This document shows, piece by piece, positions 1 through 12,500 of a DNA stretch of 64,000 bases. The DNA comes from Balanoglossus misakiensis. Its lineage: Eukaryota > Hemichordata. Every line of letters begins with the position of its first letter. The stretch's first letter is position 1. The stretch spans positions 2,480,001 to 2,544,000 of the forward strand of contig CM082597.2 in assembly GCA_040954595.2 (NCBI GenBank). Reading direction: 5' to 3'. The position numbers and the translations under genes were made by a program. The notes under the pieces are model-generated. The model made no database searches. It was not told where the DNA came from and worked only from the letters and a program-made list of their open reading frames with translations.

Positions 1-669
1 CGGGGCGTACAAGCACAGAAGAATAACAAGTGGAACGATAAATAACATAATACAATCAGCTAAACGAAAATATTTCCACTTGGGTATGTACTGAAGTTTT
101 ATGAAGCAATACGATTGAGAAAACGTCTGGTTTCCAATGGTGATGACGTCAGTATGCCATTCGAAGATGACTGGCAAATACAGAGCGTAACACATAGCAC
201 ACACCCAGGCGATCGCTATCATTATGCCGGCTTGTCCACGCGTTATTTTCGGCTTGAAAGGAGTTACTATGGCCCTGAAACGGTCCACGGCGATGGCAAT
301 TAGTGTGAACACACTTGCGCCGGTGCTGGTCAACCCCAGAAAGCCATCAATGTTGCAGATTACAGCGTTCGCCATCAAGTGCGTTGCTTCGTCCCACATG
401 ATAACGGCTGGGATGTAGTAACAGCCCACCAGAAGGTCCGACACAGCCAAGGAGACGATGAGGAGGTTTGTGGGCGACTGTCGCAACTTCGGTTCAAGAA
501 ACACCGCCATTATGACCATTACATTACCGGTGACAATCATGAATATACACAGTCCATATAAAGTGTATATGACTGACTTCGGCACATCGCCAATCTCATG
601 TGAGCCACTTGGAGTTTCTCCATTCGTCTCACTGAAGTTGTGCGACAGGTTAAACACATCGGTTTCCAT
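1..669 (-). CDS. Class A (rhodopsin-family) peptide GPCR, 5' part, runs off the left edge
   Basis: An open frame of 223 codons starts at the ATG at 669 and is still open at base 1, in mid TM5. It is a seven-helix plasma-membrane receptor. Visible: Asn-rich N-terminus with glycosylation sites (N7, N11), TM1 with TGN (N49), TM2 LAVSDLL (D78), TM3 ending in DRF rather than DRY (129-131), TM4 Trp (about 155), and Cys105/Cys188 for the usual extracellular disulfide. It matches the receptor at 38032-39273 at 73 of 88 residues from the TM1-TM2 loop through the second intracellular loop, so the two are recent paralogs. Family resemblance (DRFRAIV, KPKIT after TM3) is to NPFF/SIFamide-type neuropeptide receptors; the ligand is inferred only. 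A splice acceptor lies 17 bases upstream of the ATG. TM6, TM7 and the tail are outside the window. Confidence 0.9.
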   Translation of the reverse strand, partial: METDVFNLSHNFSETNGETPSGSHEIGDVPKSVIYTLYGLCIFMIVTGNVMVIMAVFLEPKLRQSPTNLLIVSLAVSDLLVGCYYIPAVIMWDEATHLMANAVICNIDGFLGLTSTGASVFTLIAIAVDRFRAIVTPFKPKITRGQAGIMIAIAWVCAMCYALYLPVIFEWHTDVITIGNQTFSQSYCFIKLQYIPKWKYFRLADCIMLFIVPLVILLCLYAP

Positions 670-686
670 GGTAACTGACGCGATAT

Positions 687-2647
687 CTGTTTAGAGAAAG
701 TATGCCGACAATAAGTAAAGCATATATTGGCATGCGCATACACACATTCACACAAAAAGGCATACACCATATTTGTGTTCAGTCTGGAAGGCAAATTTTT
801 CTCTGTAAATATAGTACATCTTGAATAAAATCACAAAACGTATCCAACGGTGTGTCTAATTCCCTTCATTTTATGCTCAGTCATTTGCAGAACAGTAAAC
901 GCCACATGGTATAGGTTTATAGTCTCCGCTAACTTTTTAAAAAGTGACACGGCGCTTCAATTTATATCTAAGCTTCAATTGATATTTAAGTAAGTTTTTG
1001 ATAAGCGTACTTCTTTCGGCATTCAGCGAACTATGTTCGTGCCAGTGAATGTAACAAGGGGATAATTTCATGAAAGGCCTGACGTTGCGTTCAGAATAAC
1101 CTCACAACCTCCACAAATACGTGAAGAAAAGAGAGCTTTTATCACTTCTAGAGTTTGGGGGCAAACAAAAATAACTTTAAAGCTATTAGATCTAAATTGT
1201 GACCATAAATCTATCTTGAATAAAATAAACTTATGCCAACCTGAGAGGAGTGAGTGGATTACTTTGTCTATCACAGAGTGTCTGGGTTTTAGTATGCACA
1301 GACAGGTAGGATAATTATGTAATTGAAGAAATATTGTTTTTAATGAAATGCAATTTCATATAGAAATTGACGATATTGTTTGACTATCACCACATTGAAA
1401 AGTCTGTGGTTTTGAGTCATCGATACTGGATAAATTGATTTCCACCAAACAAATACAGAGCAATTGCACTCCTTGCTTGAAACATTAGTCGTGAACCAAA
1501 GATTGATATAAAAGACGCCATTTCGGTAAAAGCTTGTTTCCTGCTCTATTGACTGGCGACAAAATACCCCGGATTATGACATCAGCATGCAGCTTTTATA
1601 GTTTAAGGAGAGAGTTGACATGCTTATGTGGCCTTCACCTGCTATCGTCACTGTGGTTATGATTGAACAAATAATGTACGCCTCGTTTGTGATGCCATTA
1701 GCGTAATGAGTCATAATTGTTTGTCAAGCTCTGCGTTTACATCAACATCAATCCGAACTATGCCTTACACACGGCACATATATTTGCTGATAGTGCAGTA
1801 CATTATTTCAATAAGCACACAAAAGGGAGAAAAGAAAAATTAAATGGAGTTCATTTAATCATGTAAACTACCCAAGCCTTAGAACGCATTTGAAACTGGT
1901 ATTTAAATACATGTATTTACAAATATTAATCTACGTGACAATATTAAATTGCCATATTTGACCTTGATAAGGTTTAATTTGGTTAAGAGCAACGTTAGGA
2001 AAATTTATGATTAAAGGAAATACCATTAATGCTTTTCGTCATCCGGCTAAGTTGGGGGTAGTCAAATATCAAACCTCGCTCAAGAGAGGAACAGGCAGTT
2101 CAGCCTATCAGCACTTTGTTAACGACAAGATTCACACAGAGCGAAAATTGCGAACTAAAATCAACATGGTTTGACAAGTCACTGTCGATTGTATCTAGGT
2201 CTTCCTGTCCCAATCAGTCACAGATGAGCAATTCGATCAGTTCACATCTCAGTTTCATATGTTGTATAAACACTGCCACCGAAGCATGCTGTTTGCTTTC
2301 AAATGCCATGGTGTAATTTAATTCGTGATATCATGCGGCAAACCATTTATCAAATAAAACTATAAATGACAGCTGTTAAAATATGCATGGGTAACTGTCA
2401 GTATTGAGCAAGTTCATACTTCCTGTGAGAAAAATGATTGACCGCATTATGTCAGATTCAATTCTGTACGTAATGTATCATATTATACTCAGTTGATGAT
2501 CGCAAAATTCTTAAACGACTATTAAATAATCGCTGTGAAGACATAGTCATAAATATGTTTGGTGTAAGCATTCTATAACGAGGATGAGTGTGACAGAACA
2601 TCGTCGCTACCTCTACTGCTGAAGATATGATAGAACAAAGAACTTAC
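687..2647 (-). other. Probable 5' UTR intron of the left-edge GPCR
   Basis: Read on the minus strand, GTAAGT at 2647-2642 could be the donor and a pyrimidine-rich TTTCTCTAAACAG ending at 687 the acceptor. The ATG follows 17 bases after the acceptor. The stretch between has many stops in all frames and no ORF with recognisable protein similarity. The intron assignment is inferred from splice signals only, without transcript evidence. Confidence 0.4.
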
Positions 2648-2718
2648 CGCGTATGTTAACTCAAACTGAACAATTCATGTACAGCAGCAAACAGCTATGT
2701 TGGAGTGACTAACTAAAT
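2648..2718 (-). promoter_or_regulatory. Candidate non-coding first exon of the left GPCR
   Basis: It starts about 25-30 bases downstream of the TATA box at 2741-2750 and ends in a consensus donor (GCG|GTAAGTT). The exact start is a guess from the usual TATA-to-TSS distance. Confidence 0.35.
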
Positions 2719-2740
2719 GAAAGTATGCGTTTAAGTATCC

Positions 2741-2750
2741 TTTTATATAG
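2741..2750 (-). promoter_or_regulatory. TATA box, candidate promoter of left GPCR
   Basis: The minus strand reads CTATATAAAAGG, identical in its core to the TATA box at 34879-34888 upstream of the paralogous receptor. A good donor site lies about 95 bases downstream. This is a sequence match only. Confidence 0.4.
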
Positions 2751-2759
2751 GTACTGATT

Positions 2760-5700
2760 ACAGTTACTGCGCAAGCGCCAGTATGTATAAAGTGTACACT
2801 CTGGTCGTGTAACATTCATATCAAACATTGTCGTATGACAAAATTAGATGCCCTCAGCATCCAATTTTAGCAGTAAACTAGAACTGACTAATCAACGAAT
2901 GACCGATTACTTGCAATGAAGTAATTCGGACAGATAGTGACGAAGGTTACATAATACATGAGTTAACATCACTGTTCAGTGACGTCTACACTGCATTGGA
3001 GTCCTTCAGTTCTTATTTAGTGTAATTACCATAACAGCAAATTCAGTGAGAAGTGTTTGACCTCGCGCGTTCCCATTAAATTCATCAGGCTTTTAGAGCT
3101 AGTTTCATTTGATATTGATACGGTCACGTTTTCGTTTACCCATACACCTTTAAGGTGGCTAATTTACCTAGGTTGTAGTTTCAATGCAGGATCGCAGAAA
3201 ATAAATAATGTACTTAAACTGCCTATCAGGCGGGACGAAATATCTCTCTCTATGTACCCTGTAAACTTTTGGTACTATTATGTCTCCCTTGGTAGTACAG
3301 GAGAGTCTAGCCCCTCTACATTAAACATCAAAATAAGTATCACGGCATTAGCCATTATTAAAGATTTACAAATCTGCCGACATTATTTTTAAATCGCCAT
3401 GCAGACGATAATTACTTTAAATCTTTATGCAGACAGGAACTTGGCTTATTTGTCATTTAGGGCATGAGTTGTTATTATTCTGTATCAACATGATTTAAAC
3501 TCAGAGGTGTAATAGACTTTTAAAATGCCCCGTCTTCTAATTAAAATGGGTACGTATGCGGCATCAATGAAAAGCAAATGTTGCCGTCCTAGCAAACATC
3601 GTCGTTTTGTCATTTTGATCAGGTTTGTCAGTTCGATCGCGAGAAACTGTGTGTAGTTGTTTATGAGAGAATGGAAAATGTATGAAGCATGCCCTGCATC
3701 TGCGGCGAGGATAATTGAAATGAAATCGTGAGGGGAGATGCAACGATGCGCCACGGGGGATAAGAAGGCGGGGGACGTTGCACAAAGAAGCCGGGATTAG
3801 AAGGAAAATGAATGTATTTGGTCAAGCATTTACCTGAAAGGAATTGATCTGACTTTTTTTCATCATCCCATCCTGATCGGAAAAGAACAGGCATAGAAGG
3901 ACAAGGTGTTCAGATACACCATAATGAAACAGCAATGTTCAATTAGTAGAGTGCTTATAGTTGAAACTAATAAATTTCTACACAATTTTGAATTTCCCTG
4001 AAGTTTCTAACAGTGTTCTCAGTATGTCAGACGGGTAGATTGAAGATACAAAATACATGTACGGTATATGTACCGGTAGATATCTTACAGATGAAACACA
4101 TGCATTAAGACCTTATTTTTATATCTCCCACAGGGTTTTATTTATTAAACCCATTGTTAACATCCATTCACACACAGACTGCCTTCAGATATGCTAATTT
4201 CATCCCACTTATGCAAATCCATCAATCAAAATTGTTGTACTGAAAAGAATTCTATATATCGCATGAACAGATGCATTGTCAGGGCTACCAGGATATTTTA
4301 TGAAGTATTGCTATGTCACTGTAATGAGGCAATATTAAAAATGGACTGTTTGATTATACAGTGTAGTTGCACTTTTGTGATAGTCACATATCCTACCTAA
4401 GATTGGCACATTATTTTATTGACCATATGTTGCTTGATAGCTACAGGTATCATTAATACTGTTAATAGTTTTGTTTAGAGTGACGACATGTACAGATTAT
4501 TAAACAAACTTGATTGATAATTGGTTCAAGTTGTCTTTTGGCAATGTGGCCATATTGTGAAGTCGCGCAGCAACAACACAGAATACAGTCATATCACAAA
4601 TATGCGAAGCGATATTTATCATATTTCTTAAATAACCCCTCAAGCATGTTGTGGATAGGTGCTACACAGGCTCAGGTCTGGCCAGCAAAACCATCTCAAA
4701 TTTGAAACATACTAGGATATGTAATAGTTTATGCCAGTATTTGAGCTGAGACGTTTCAGAAACGTTTCAATGTTTCCTGTCTGAATGCATGATAATGTGC
4801 GGAATTAATAAATAAATAGGTAAGATTACAGGCCTGAATTCAGTCTTATAGAAGTAAAACTTTTTTACAATATCCGCGTCAATGCTGACAGCTTATTCAA
4901 TTGTACATCACCGTTTCTGCCACTGCATTAGATCTACGTGTTTCCATCAAGTCTACTTTTGCGGCAAATGTCTCGTTCGTGCGGATGCATAAATTGAGCT
5001 CACTGTTTCAGAACTGATACAACTGAAATGTTTATGTTGGCATTCGTGATATGGGGGACAGCCATTGTTCTTTCTCAGCCCCATATAAGCCATCACTGCT
5101 GTAAGTGCCATCTGCTTATTATGGACAATTTTCTATTAACCAAAACAAAGCCCAATGTCAGATTGCATTCGGATGCTAATATTATCAACTTTCTGATTTT
5201 CTTCTACACGCCAACATATCACACAGACAAAACATAAAATTGCAATATTGGCAGTTGCTTTGGAAAATTGACCCTGGATATTAAAAAAAACCTCATATTA
5301 TAATTGGGTGCAAAATATGTAATTTCCTTTTTGATGAGTAGTTCTTAATGCCATTGAAATTCCGTCTTGCATGAAGAAAAAAAGTGTTATTGGCTATTTG
5401 ACAGTTTCACACGTCTTTTCAAAAGGTTTAATTAGGGGCTTGCTTATTTCATACACCGTAAATTAGCAACTTTTTCATCTACGCTGAGAAAATTTCCCTT
5501 TCAGCATATTCAGTAATCCTATTGACTCACTTACATGTGTTATTTTAAGCCAGACTGAGTCATGCTAATCCTGGTATATTTTGGAAGAAAGGCTTCTGGT
5601 GAAATTAATTTGTATGTGCGTGTGTGTGTATGTACCTGTATTAGATCAAGCATCACAGAGTTGGACGGGGGAATTTTGGCTTGTGGCAGCATGTCTGAGT

Positions 5701-8700
5701 ATAATGGCCCACCTTGCTCCGGAATTACTGGCGGATGGACAAATAAGAATGGAAAGTCAAGTTGTGTTTTAAAGTCTTTCTGGTGATGCAAAATAATGTT
5801 TCAAAGATAGGGTGTTAAACGCTTTGCTGCTCACATAAAGTAACGTGATACACTTAGATGGAAGATGGAAGCACCACCGCCAACGTTTTAATACAAAGCC
5901 TTTCTACCGGTACTAGGACACCATCCAAACAAAATCTTGAGAGTTCAAACCTCTTCAAGATACCCTACCTTCAGGGGACTCGCTTATCTGTAAATGTGAG
6001 CATGTGTAGCTGACATTAAGTGCATATACTCAGTCACGAAAACAGGAAATACCGTTCTGATGAGTGATACGATCGTATCATGACCAGTGGCAGGATTTAT
6101 TGTGAGGTGTCTGCAACCACAACAAGCAGATAACTATTTCAAACCCTTCAGATATTTACATATGTTTTCACAATCTCGGTTGGGGTAATTTAGATTATCT
6201 TTGACCTTGATAGAACATTGACCTCGATAGAATACCCGCAGGTTTTTCACACCACCTGTATCGCTTTTATTTCTGTTTTGAAACCATAAACACCTACTAA
6301 AGGTTTATTCAGAGATTTCAATCTCCACGCTAACAATTCAATCAAGCGCTATCAATGCCGGTGTCATTACCTTGCAAAGCGCTCTTTTCCAAAGATATAG
6401 CGGGTTGCTTTATCTATAAAATTGATGTTCTGACTCGCACGGAAGAAGATGATTTTGGTGACAGCCGTAATGACAATGTTATGAAGTCACATGCAGTGTT
6501 TTTATATGTTGATGGCGACTTGGCGCCGATATTGGAATGAGTTTTTCAGTCCCCTACTCAAAATAAATGAAATGTGATGTCACTTTCCATGGCATTACGG
6601 TTCCAGTAACATCGCGGCCATTAGAACTGGACCGTTTGACATTTCATGCAAATTCTCTAAAGTGCACCAAAGATAAGCCTATTGATCCATGTGTCCCTTT
6701 TAATGGTGGTGCTTGGTTTCCAATAATGAAATCGCTCTGACATGAGGATGAAACCGACACTGGAGGAGATTGTACCCGATGGGCATAGCTTAAGTGCTGC
6801 TTAGAATATCCCCAAGGATGTTGTGTTAACAGTCGAAAGATGGAATGCATTCTGCATGGAAGCAGAAGAGTTAAGGAAAGCCTTCCGAAGCACAGCAGTT
6901 ATTACATATAATATTAAATATCCTCTCCCCCTGCCATATAACCAGCATTTGCGAATTTCTTCATATATTTGAATTACATTTGCGAATAAATTTTCCTCTG
7001 CCCTTTAACACATGCTTACATAAAAGTGACACAGGTTTTCTTACATGTTATTGAAAATGGTCTGATTGAAGTTATAGCATTAAGTTGAATGTAATACGTT
7101 GTACATGAAATCCATCATTGCGAATGCAAATTGGGCATATTTGTAGAACTGCATCAGTTAAATGTAATTGTGTACAGGGAACTAGCAGGTCTTCGCATGA
7201 CCTATTGTACCCCCTGTGGTTGTTAACTCGTGTCCATCGCTACAGACTAATTTTATGACGGTGTAATAACATTTTTCCTCATGGGACGTACGTGCGCCAG
7301 TTGTGGAACAAGTGAGTACGCATGTGTACCTGTGCGCCGCAATTTTATGATTCACCCAGTGACAATCGCCCCAGGCAAAGCTATCGCTAAAATAAACTAA
7401 GCCTCAAAAACTGCATCCTAAGTATTTCATAGCACGTTATTCAATTATATATCAGAAAAATAAATAAATAATGAAGTTTCATTCTGTACTGTTTTCATGG
7501 TTTATTTTGTGTTGTATTAGTTTAGCTTGACATGCCTGTACTATACCGTATGTTGCTTTTTTCGCATGACATACTAACGGGATCACCAACCAAATTTGAT
7601 TAATAAAGCCTGATTAAAAAGTCAACTGATTCTACATGTATGATACACAACAGTACTGTAACCTTGGATTGAACTTTTATACAATAGATAACCACAGCTG
7701 CTGCATCAACGAAATCAACAATTAAGGCCCAGTCTGGTACTGACCATAAATTAACACTTTAGTTGTGGTTTGCACTCAATCCAGATGATTTGGGTCAATC
7801 TCAAACAAAGAAAAATGAACACTATCTATAATAATCTGCTGCTTATGTTTCATGCACTTTCCACTGATGTGTTATGTTATTCAAAAAAGTAGGTGAAATG
7901 TGACATTCGTAGCCACGTACAATGTTGCTTAGGCAATACCACGGATAAATTAAAAATTAACTGTATTGAGCATAATCCTATTATAAAATCCCTTTTTGTT
8001 ATATTATTTGATTTTCACGCTATCGTAGAAGTAACTTAATTTTGAAGGTAATCCGGTCCATGGGTTTGTAAGAGCAGGTTTAATTGCTAGGCTCGTATAC
8101 AAACAAAACAAATGAAATAAAGTTAACGTACACTGATACACTGAAATACGTACGCGATGGTGTAAAAATCTGGGACATCTAATTGCACTGTATGCATTCT
8201 GATGACGTCAGTCAAAATCGCATGATATTGAAATCAATTGCACCCAGCGGTCGTTGTCACTACTATTTATCTTGGCATTTATTTTTTATCAAATGTGAAG
8301 GGAGATTTAAAGATTTAACGTCACATAACGTCATAACCATTGCTCATATTTTGGATTAATCTAAGCTGCTGATCTTGATTACAATCAACAACATTAGTCT
8401 GTTCACAGATTTCTCTTTTGATCATTCTTTTAGGATCTTTGTTACCTTCATAATTCATAAATCATAATTAGAAATCTATTCATTATTTTTTGCCTTTTGC
8501 TGTAATATTATTCATTACCTACTTTTGCCGTATCACATATCGTATCAGACTCTCTCTCTTTCCTCTCTAACACATACACATGCCAGCATTACACTGTTTC
8601 ATAAGCGGCAGTATTTGTTTGCTGATATACACTGATCATACTTGAAATGTGTGCGTTGCAAGAACCTGTATGTATTTTTATGTATCACATTTTTATAGGA

Positions 8701-9380
8701 ACACAGGACGAATATACAACTCTGCATTACAATGGAGCCATATGTTACAAATCTTGTTAACGATATATTTGATGGCCGCCAACATGCGTGGGTCAGTCTG
8801 CAATGAGTTTGACTGCTAGGTGATCTAGATAATATCGCAATTTGGAATTAAAATTCCCTTAGCTACTGGAAGACACATGAACAGGTTCATGTTAAAAAAT
8901 CCTCTCTAAAAATGATCTACAGCTAAACACCGACGTCTTTACTATGACTATTCCATTCGCGATAGTATTTTTCTTAATCTTGACAGAGAATGTCACTAAA
9001 TTCCATCGTTACACTAACAAACTAAATTTTGGAGACATGAAATTCAACAAAATAATATTTGAGGTTAAGTATTAAGAGTTACCGAAGATACTCGGAATGA
9101 AAAGCACAATTATCGTGCAACTGTCACAATACCCTACATTATTGATGGCGGTTTGATATGTATACGCAATTTACATAGATGGTCACACAGTTTGAATAAT
9201 CGTTTAAATAGTTGCAATCTATAAACACCTAAGACAAGCTAGTTGTTAACTCACCCGGTTCGGTGTATTCCCTCAATAATCCACCGTTTAGACTGACACT
9301 GTCTAGATTGAATGGAAACGAAGTTTAAGAGCAACAGAGTGACAACTCATTTGTCCTATTATATACCTCAAGGTGATTCC
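2760..9380. other. Intergenic, no gene recognised
   Basis: AT-rich sequence with scattered ORFs under 115 codons that show no domain motifs, periodicity or splice framing. Short CA/GT runs occur (for example near 5610-5640). I see no coding exon here. Confidence 0.6.
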
Positions 9381-9389
9381 TTGTGGTTG

Positions 9390-9590
9390 CTAGGCAACCT
9401 TCATAGGCTGAATGATTTCAAATCGGTCTTGTATTTGATTGGACGCCACTCGCGGCTGCTGTTGTTGTTGGTGCGCACCCAAAGCTAGGATTTCGCGAGA
9501 GGCATATATTTGTATGAATAGCAGGATGCCAAATGTTAATGTGATGAAAGTGAGGTGTGCACGGCTTTCTAACAAATGACTTGCTTTCAT
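9390..9590 (-). CDS. Weak candidate: short type II membrane-anchor ORF (66 aa)
   Basis: The ORF has a true ATG, a short N-terminal segment of about 12 residues containing Arg and Glu, one hydrophobic span (LTFITLTFGILLFIQIYA) and a Gln-rich stem (HQQQQQP). This resembles the cytosolic tail, signal anchor and stem of Golgi type II enzymes, which would make it a first coding exon. However, no good splice donor follows before the TAG, and no catalytic-domain exon could be found leftward. It may be a small membrane protein, a relic or chance. Confidence 0.2.
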   Translation of the reverse strand: MKASHLLESRAHLTFITLTFGILLFIQIYASREILALGAHQQQQQPRVASNQIQDRFEIIQPMKVA

Positions 9591-9599
9591 TACACATTC

Positions 9600-12500
9600 T
9601 AAGCGCGACAGGCGCTTCTGTTAAGCCAAAATACTGCAGACACCCCTGTTGTGATTATCCTATTTTTAGTTTAGTGTTAGATGATTAATTTGGGGAACCC
9701 CTTTGAAATTTGTTTCATTGGTTGAATACGACTCACACAAACATCCACAACAGTGCAGTGAGATCTATGCACAGGAGGGTTTCATCAAATCGATGTCATT
9801 ATTCTAAGAGAGTTCACGGACCCAATTTGGGCATTACGGGAATGCAAGAAACATGTTCAAAGACACTCATTTTTTAATCAATCAGAAACAATTTATATTC
9901 CACAATCTTAGACGCCCTTGGCATCTTTTTTGAAAATTGGAAACGACACGGTGACAGTCCATTACTTCGTTATTTCCGTTTTAAATAAGAAGCAGTCGAT
10001 AATTGGCTAACCTGCGTCATGATTGAGAAAAAAACCCGGCCTGTCAAGTTCTTTGCTAAGTAAATGCCCCAGGCGCCGCCTTTTTCAGCTGTGTAAAGTC
10101 TCACGTCAAGACCTGCCAATATCCTCAAGTGGTAGGAAATGAAGCTGGTAAGGGTCTTTTTTCTTGCAAACTCCTTGAAGAATATGTAGTTCATTTATGT
10201 CAACGTTACTTTGAACTTACATCGACAAAGGAGTACTCCAACTGAGTTTTATTCTTGGACTCGGGAGACGAACTTGAATGAAAGGATCAGTGCAGCTGTA
10301 ACACTGCAATTGGCAAAAGTAATTGTCCAATGCCTGTGTTACACGTCACACACATCTTGTGTCGATGTTTTAAATTTAGGGGAAACTTTGATTCCTTTCT
10401 TTCATGTGCTTCTCTTTCCAATGAAATAACCGGCGCAAACCATACATAGACTACTAGCAGAATGTGGGTTCCGATACATTACAAGACAATAACAGAATTA
10501 TCGCGACATCTCTTTCCCTAATACTAATAGGACAAACTGACCTCCCATCAAGTGACAACTAGAGTTTTTCGCAAATGCTGACATTTTCCACAGCGTGCAA
10601 AACCATTCAACTCTGTGATTCACCTATCAGACAGCAACAGATCCCATTAGCCTAACCCGAGATTAAATTGAGTAAAAACTTCAGCGAAGCCATCAAATCA
10701 CTTCTTTGTCTTCTCTACAGATTAAAAGACATGATTGTTGACTTCTTTTGAATATACGTCACGGGAACACACTTTTTAATGATGTTAACTCCACCGACTC
10801 ACGAACATGTATTATTAAATTAACCAGTAAACTTGCTTTAAGTTGTGTAATAATCTGTACGCTTTTATCCTTTAAGTGCCTACCCCAAATACATCTGTTT
10901 GCGCCTGGAACTCTTTTTAAAGCAATAAATATTGGTGGAATTTCAAGTTGTGACATGGAATTGTATTTCCCTGGAGGGAGTTCATTATACACAATTTGTT
11001 CTCACACGCAACCTTTCTTTTATTCCCAGGTAAGGAGCGATCTGAGAAGGATAACACCCACGGGAGTTCATGACTGTACGTTTCCCGGTCCTTCCGCAAA
11101 ACGGCGTCGCGGAGTCTGCCTGCCAGTCCCCAGCTGACAAAATCTAATACGATAAAAGCAAATGCAAATTTCTCTCAGGAGTTCAATTTACACCTTCAGG
11201 CCACATGGGCTCCATCAAGGTTGGTCAACGCTTTCTGTCTATTATGCAACACTCACTTGAACGTCGTCACCACATTGATTGCAAGAAATGACTAGTTCTG
11301 AAACTTAAAATGTGAATCAGCAGAGAGATTGACTTGTCTATCCACAGTCAGGTGGAATAAAATCTCAATTTTCCTCTGTGCCCTGTATCTTGTGAAATAA
11401 AAGAAGTCAAGTTTTTTCACAAGTTCTCTCCAACTAAACAGCATACGTTTATCTCATGGGTAAAGTCACTATTTTACAAAACAAAGTGTGGAACTGGTTT
11501 TAAAAGTCCATCATGTTTTTCTCTATAATTTGTAAACTTGTCTTGTACTCACTACTGAGTGGTTAATGGCACCCGCTGCCTAATAAACGGCATAAAGCAA
11601 TCAACTTCAGGCAGAATGCCCTGATCACGAATTACCTAAGCTAATTAAAGTAATTTACAATGACGGTAATGTAGATGGCCATCAACACATGCGATTGAGA
11701 ATAGAATGGTTAATGAAACAACCACAAATAGTCCTTCAACACTTGAGTTTAAGTCTCCCTCAGACTGTCTTTTCTCTTATCATACTGAGACTGTTAGGGT
11801 TACCAAAAATCGCAATTATCCACAAAAATAATAAATTTACTTTGATCAATTTATTATGCCATCATTTAACAACAAGCAAACTAAGGAGTGACTGCTCTAT
11901 CACATCTCATGTTTTTCCATAAAACCTTCCAGGTGAATCCAATCAAGGATGTACATTTACGACATAGTAAACCTACGACTTGTTTCATCAATAATCAATT
12001 GTTTGCAGCCAGATATTGCTGATAAAAATAAAGCTGTGTGCTTTGTCTCTCCATAAAACCTCCTAAATCATGATCTAAAGAAAGCAAATATAGACATGAA
12101 TCAAGAAGTTGCCTTGTTATACATAAGAGTGATTTGAAACATTTCCTTTTCATACTATATATTGCTGTATCATCATATATACTACATTTGGTTGAGGAAG
12201 TATAGCTGTATTGTCGCATCGCTCTGATCGCACTTTTTTCCTAGGCTGACTGATTGCCTATGTCAGTGAGCGATACGGAAATGAATACTAGCTTTTAGGG
12301 TCTTCCGCTCTAGTATTGCCAGAGTGTAATCTGCAGTCAACCTGGGTATTTATCATGCATCTCCTTTGTAGGAGAGTGTTTGAGGTGATATTATTTGACG
12401 CAGTAATTGCGTGGGTGAACGCCCGCCATCGCAATATCACTTCGCGTTTGATGTGTTATACACTGTAAACAGGAAACTTTGGCTGTGATGAAAATGCCAC

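Noticed and set aside
10748-11137. 129-codon plus-strand ORF
   Set aside because: No motif and no good start; three overlapping ORFs on both strands suggest chance.
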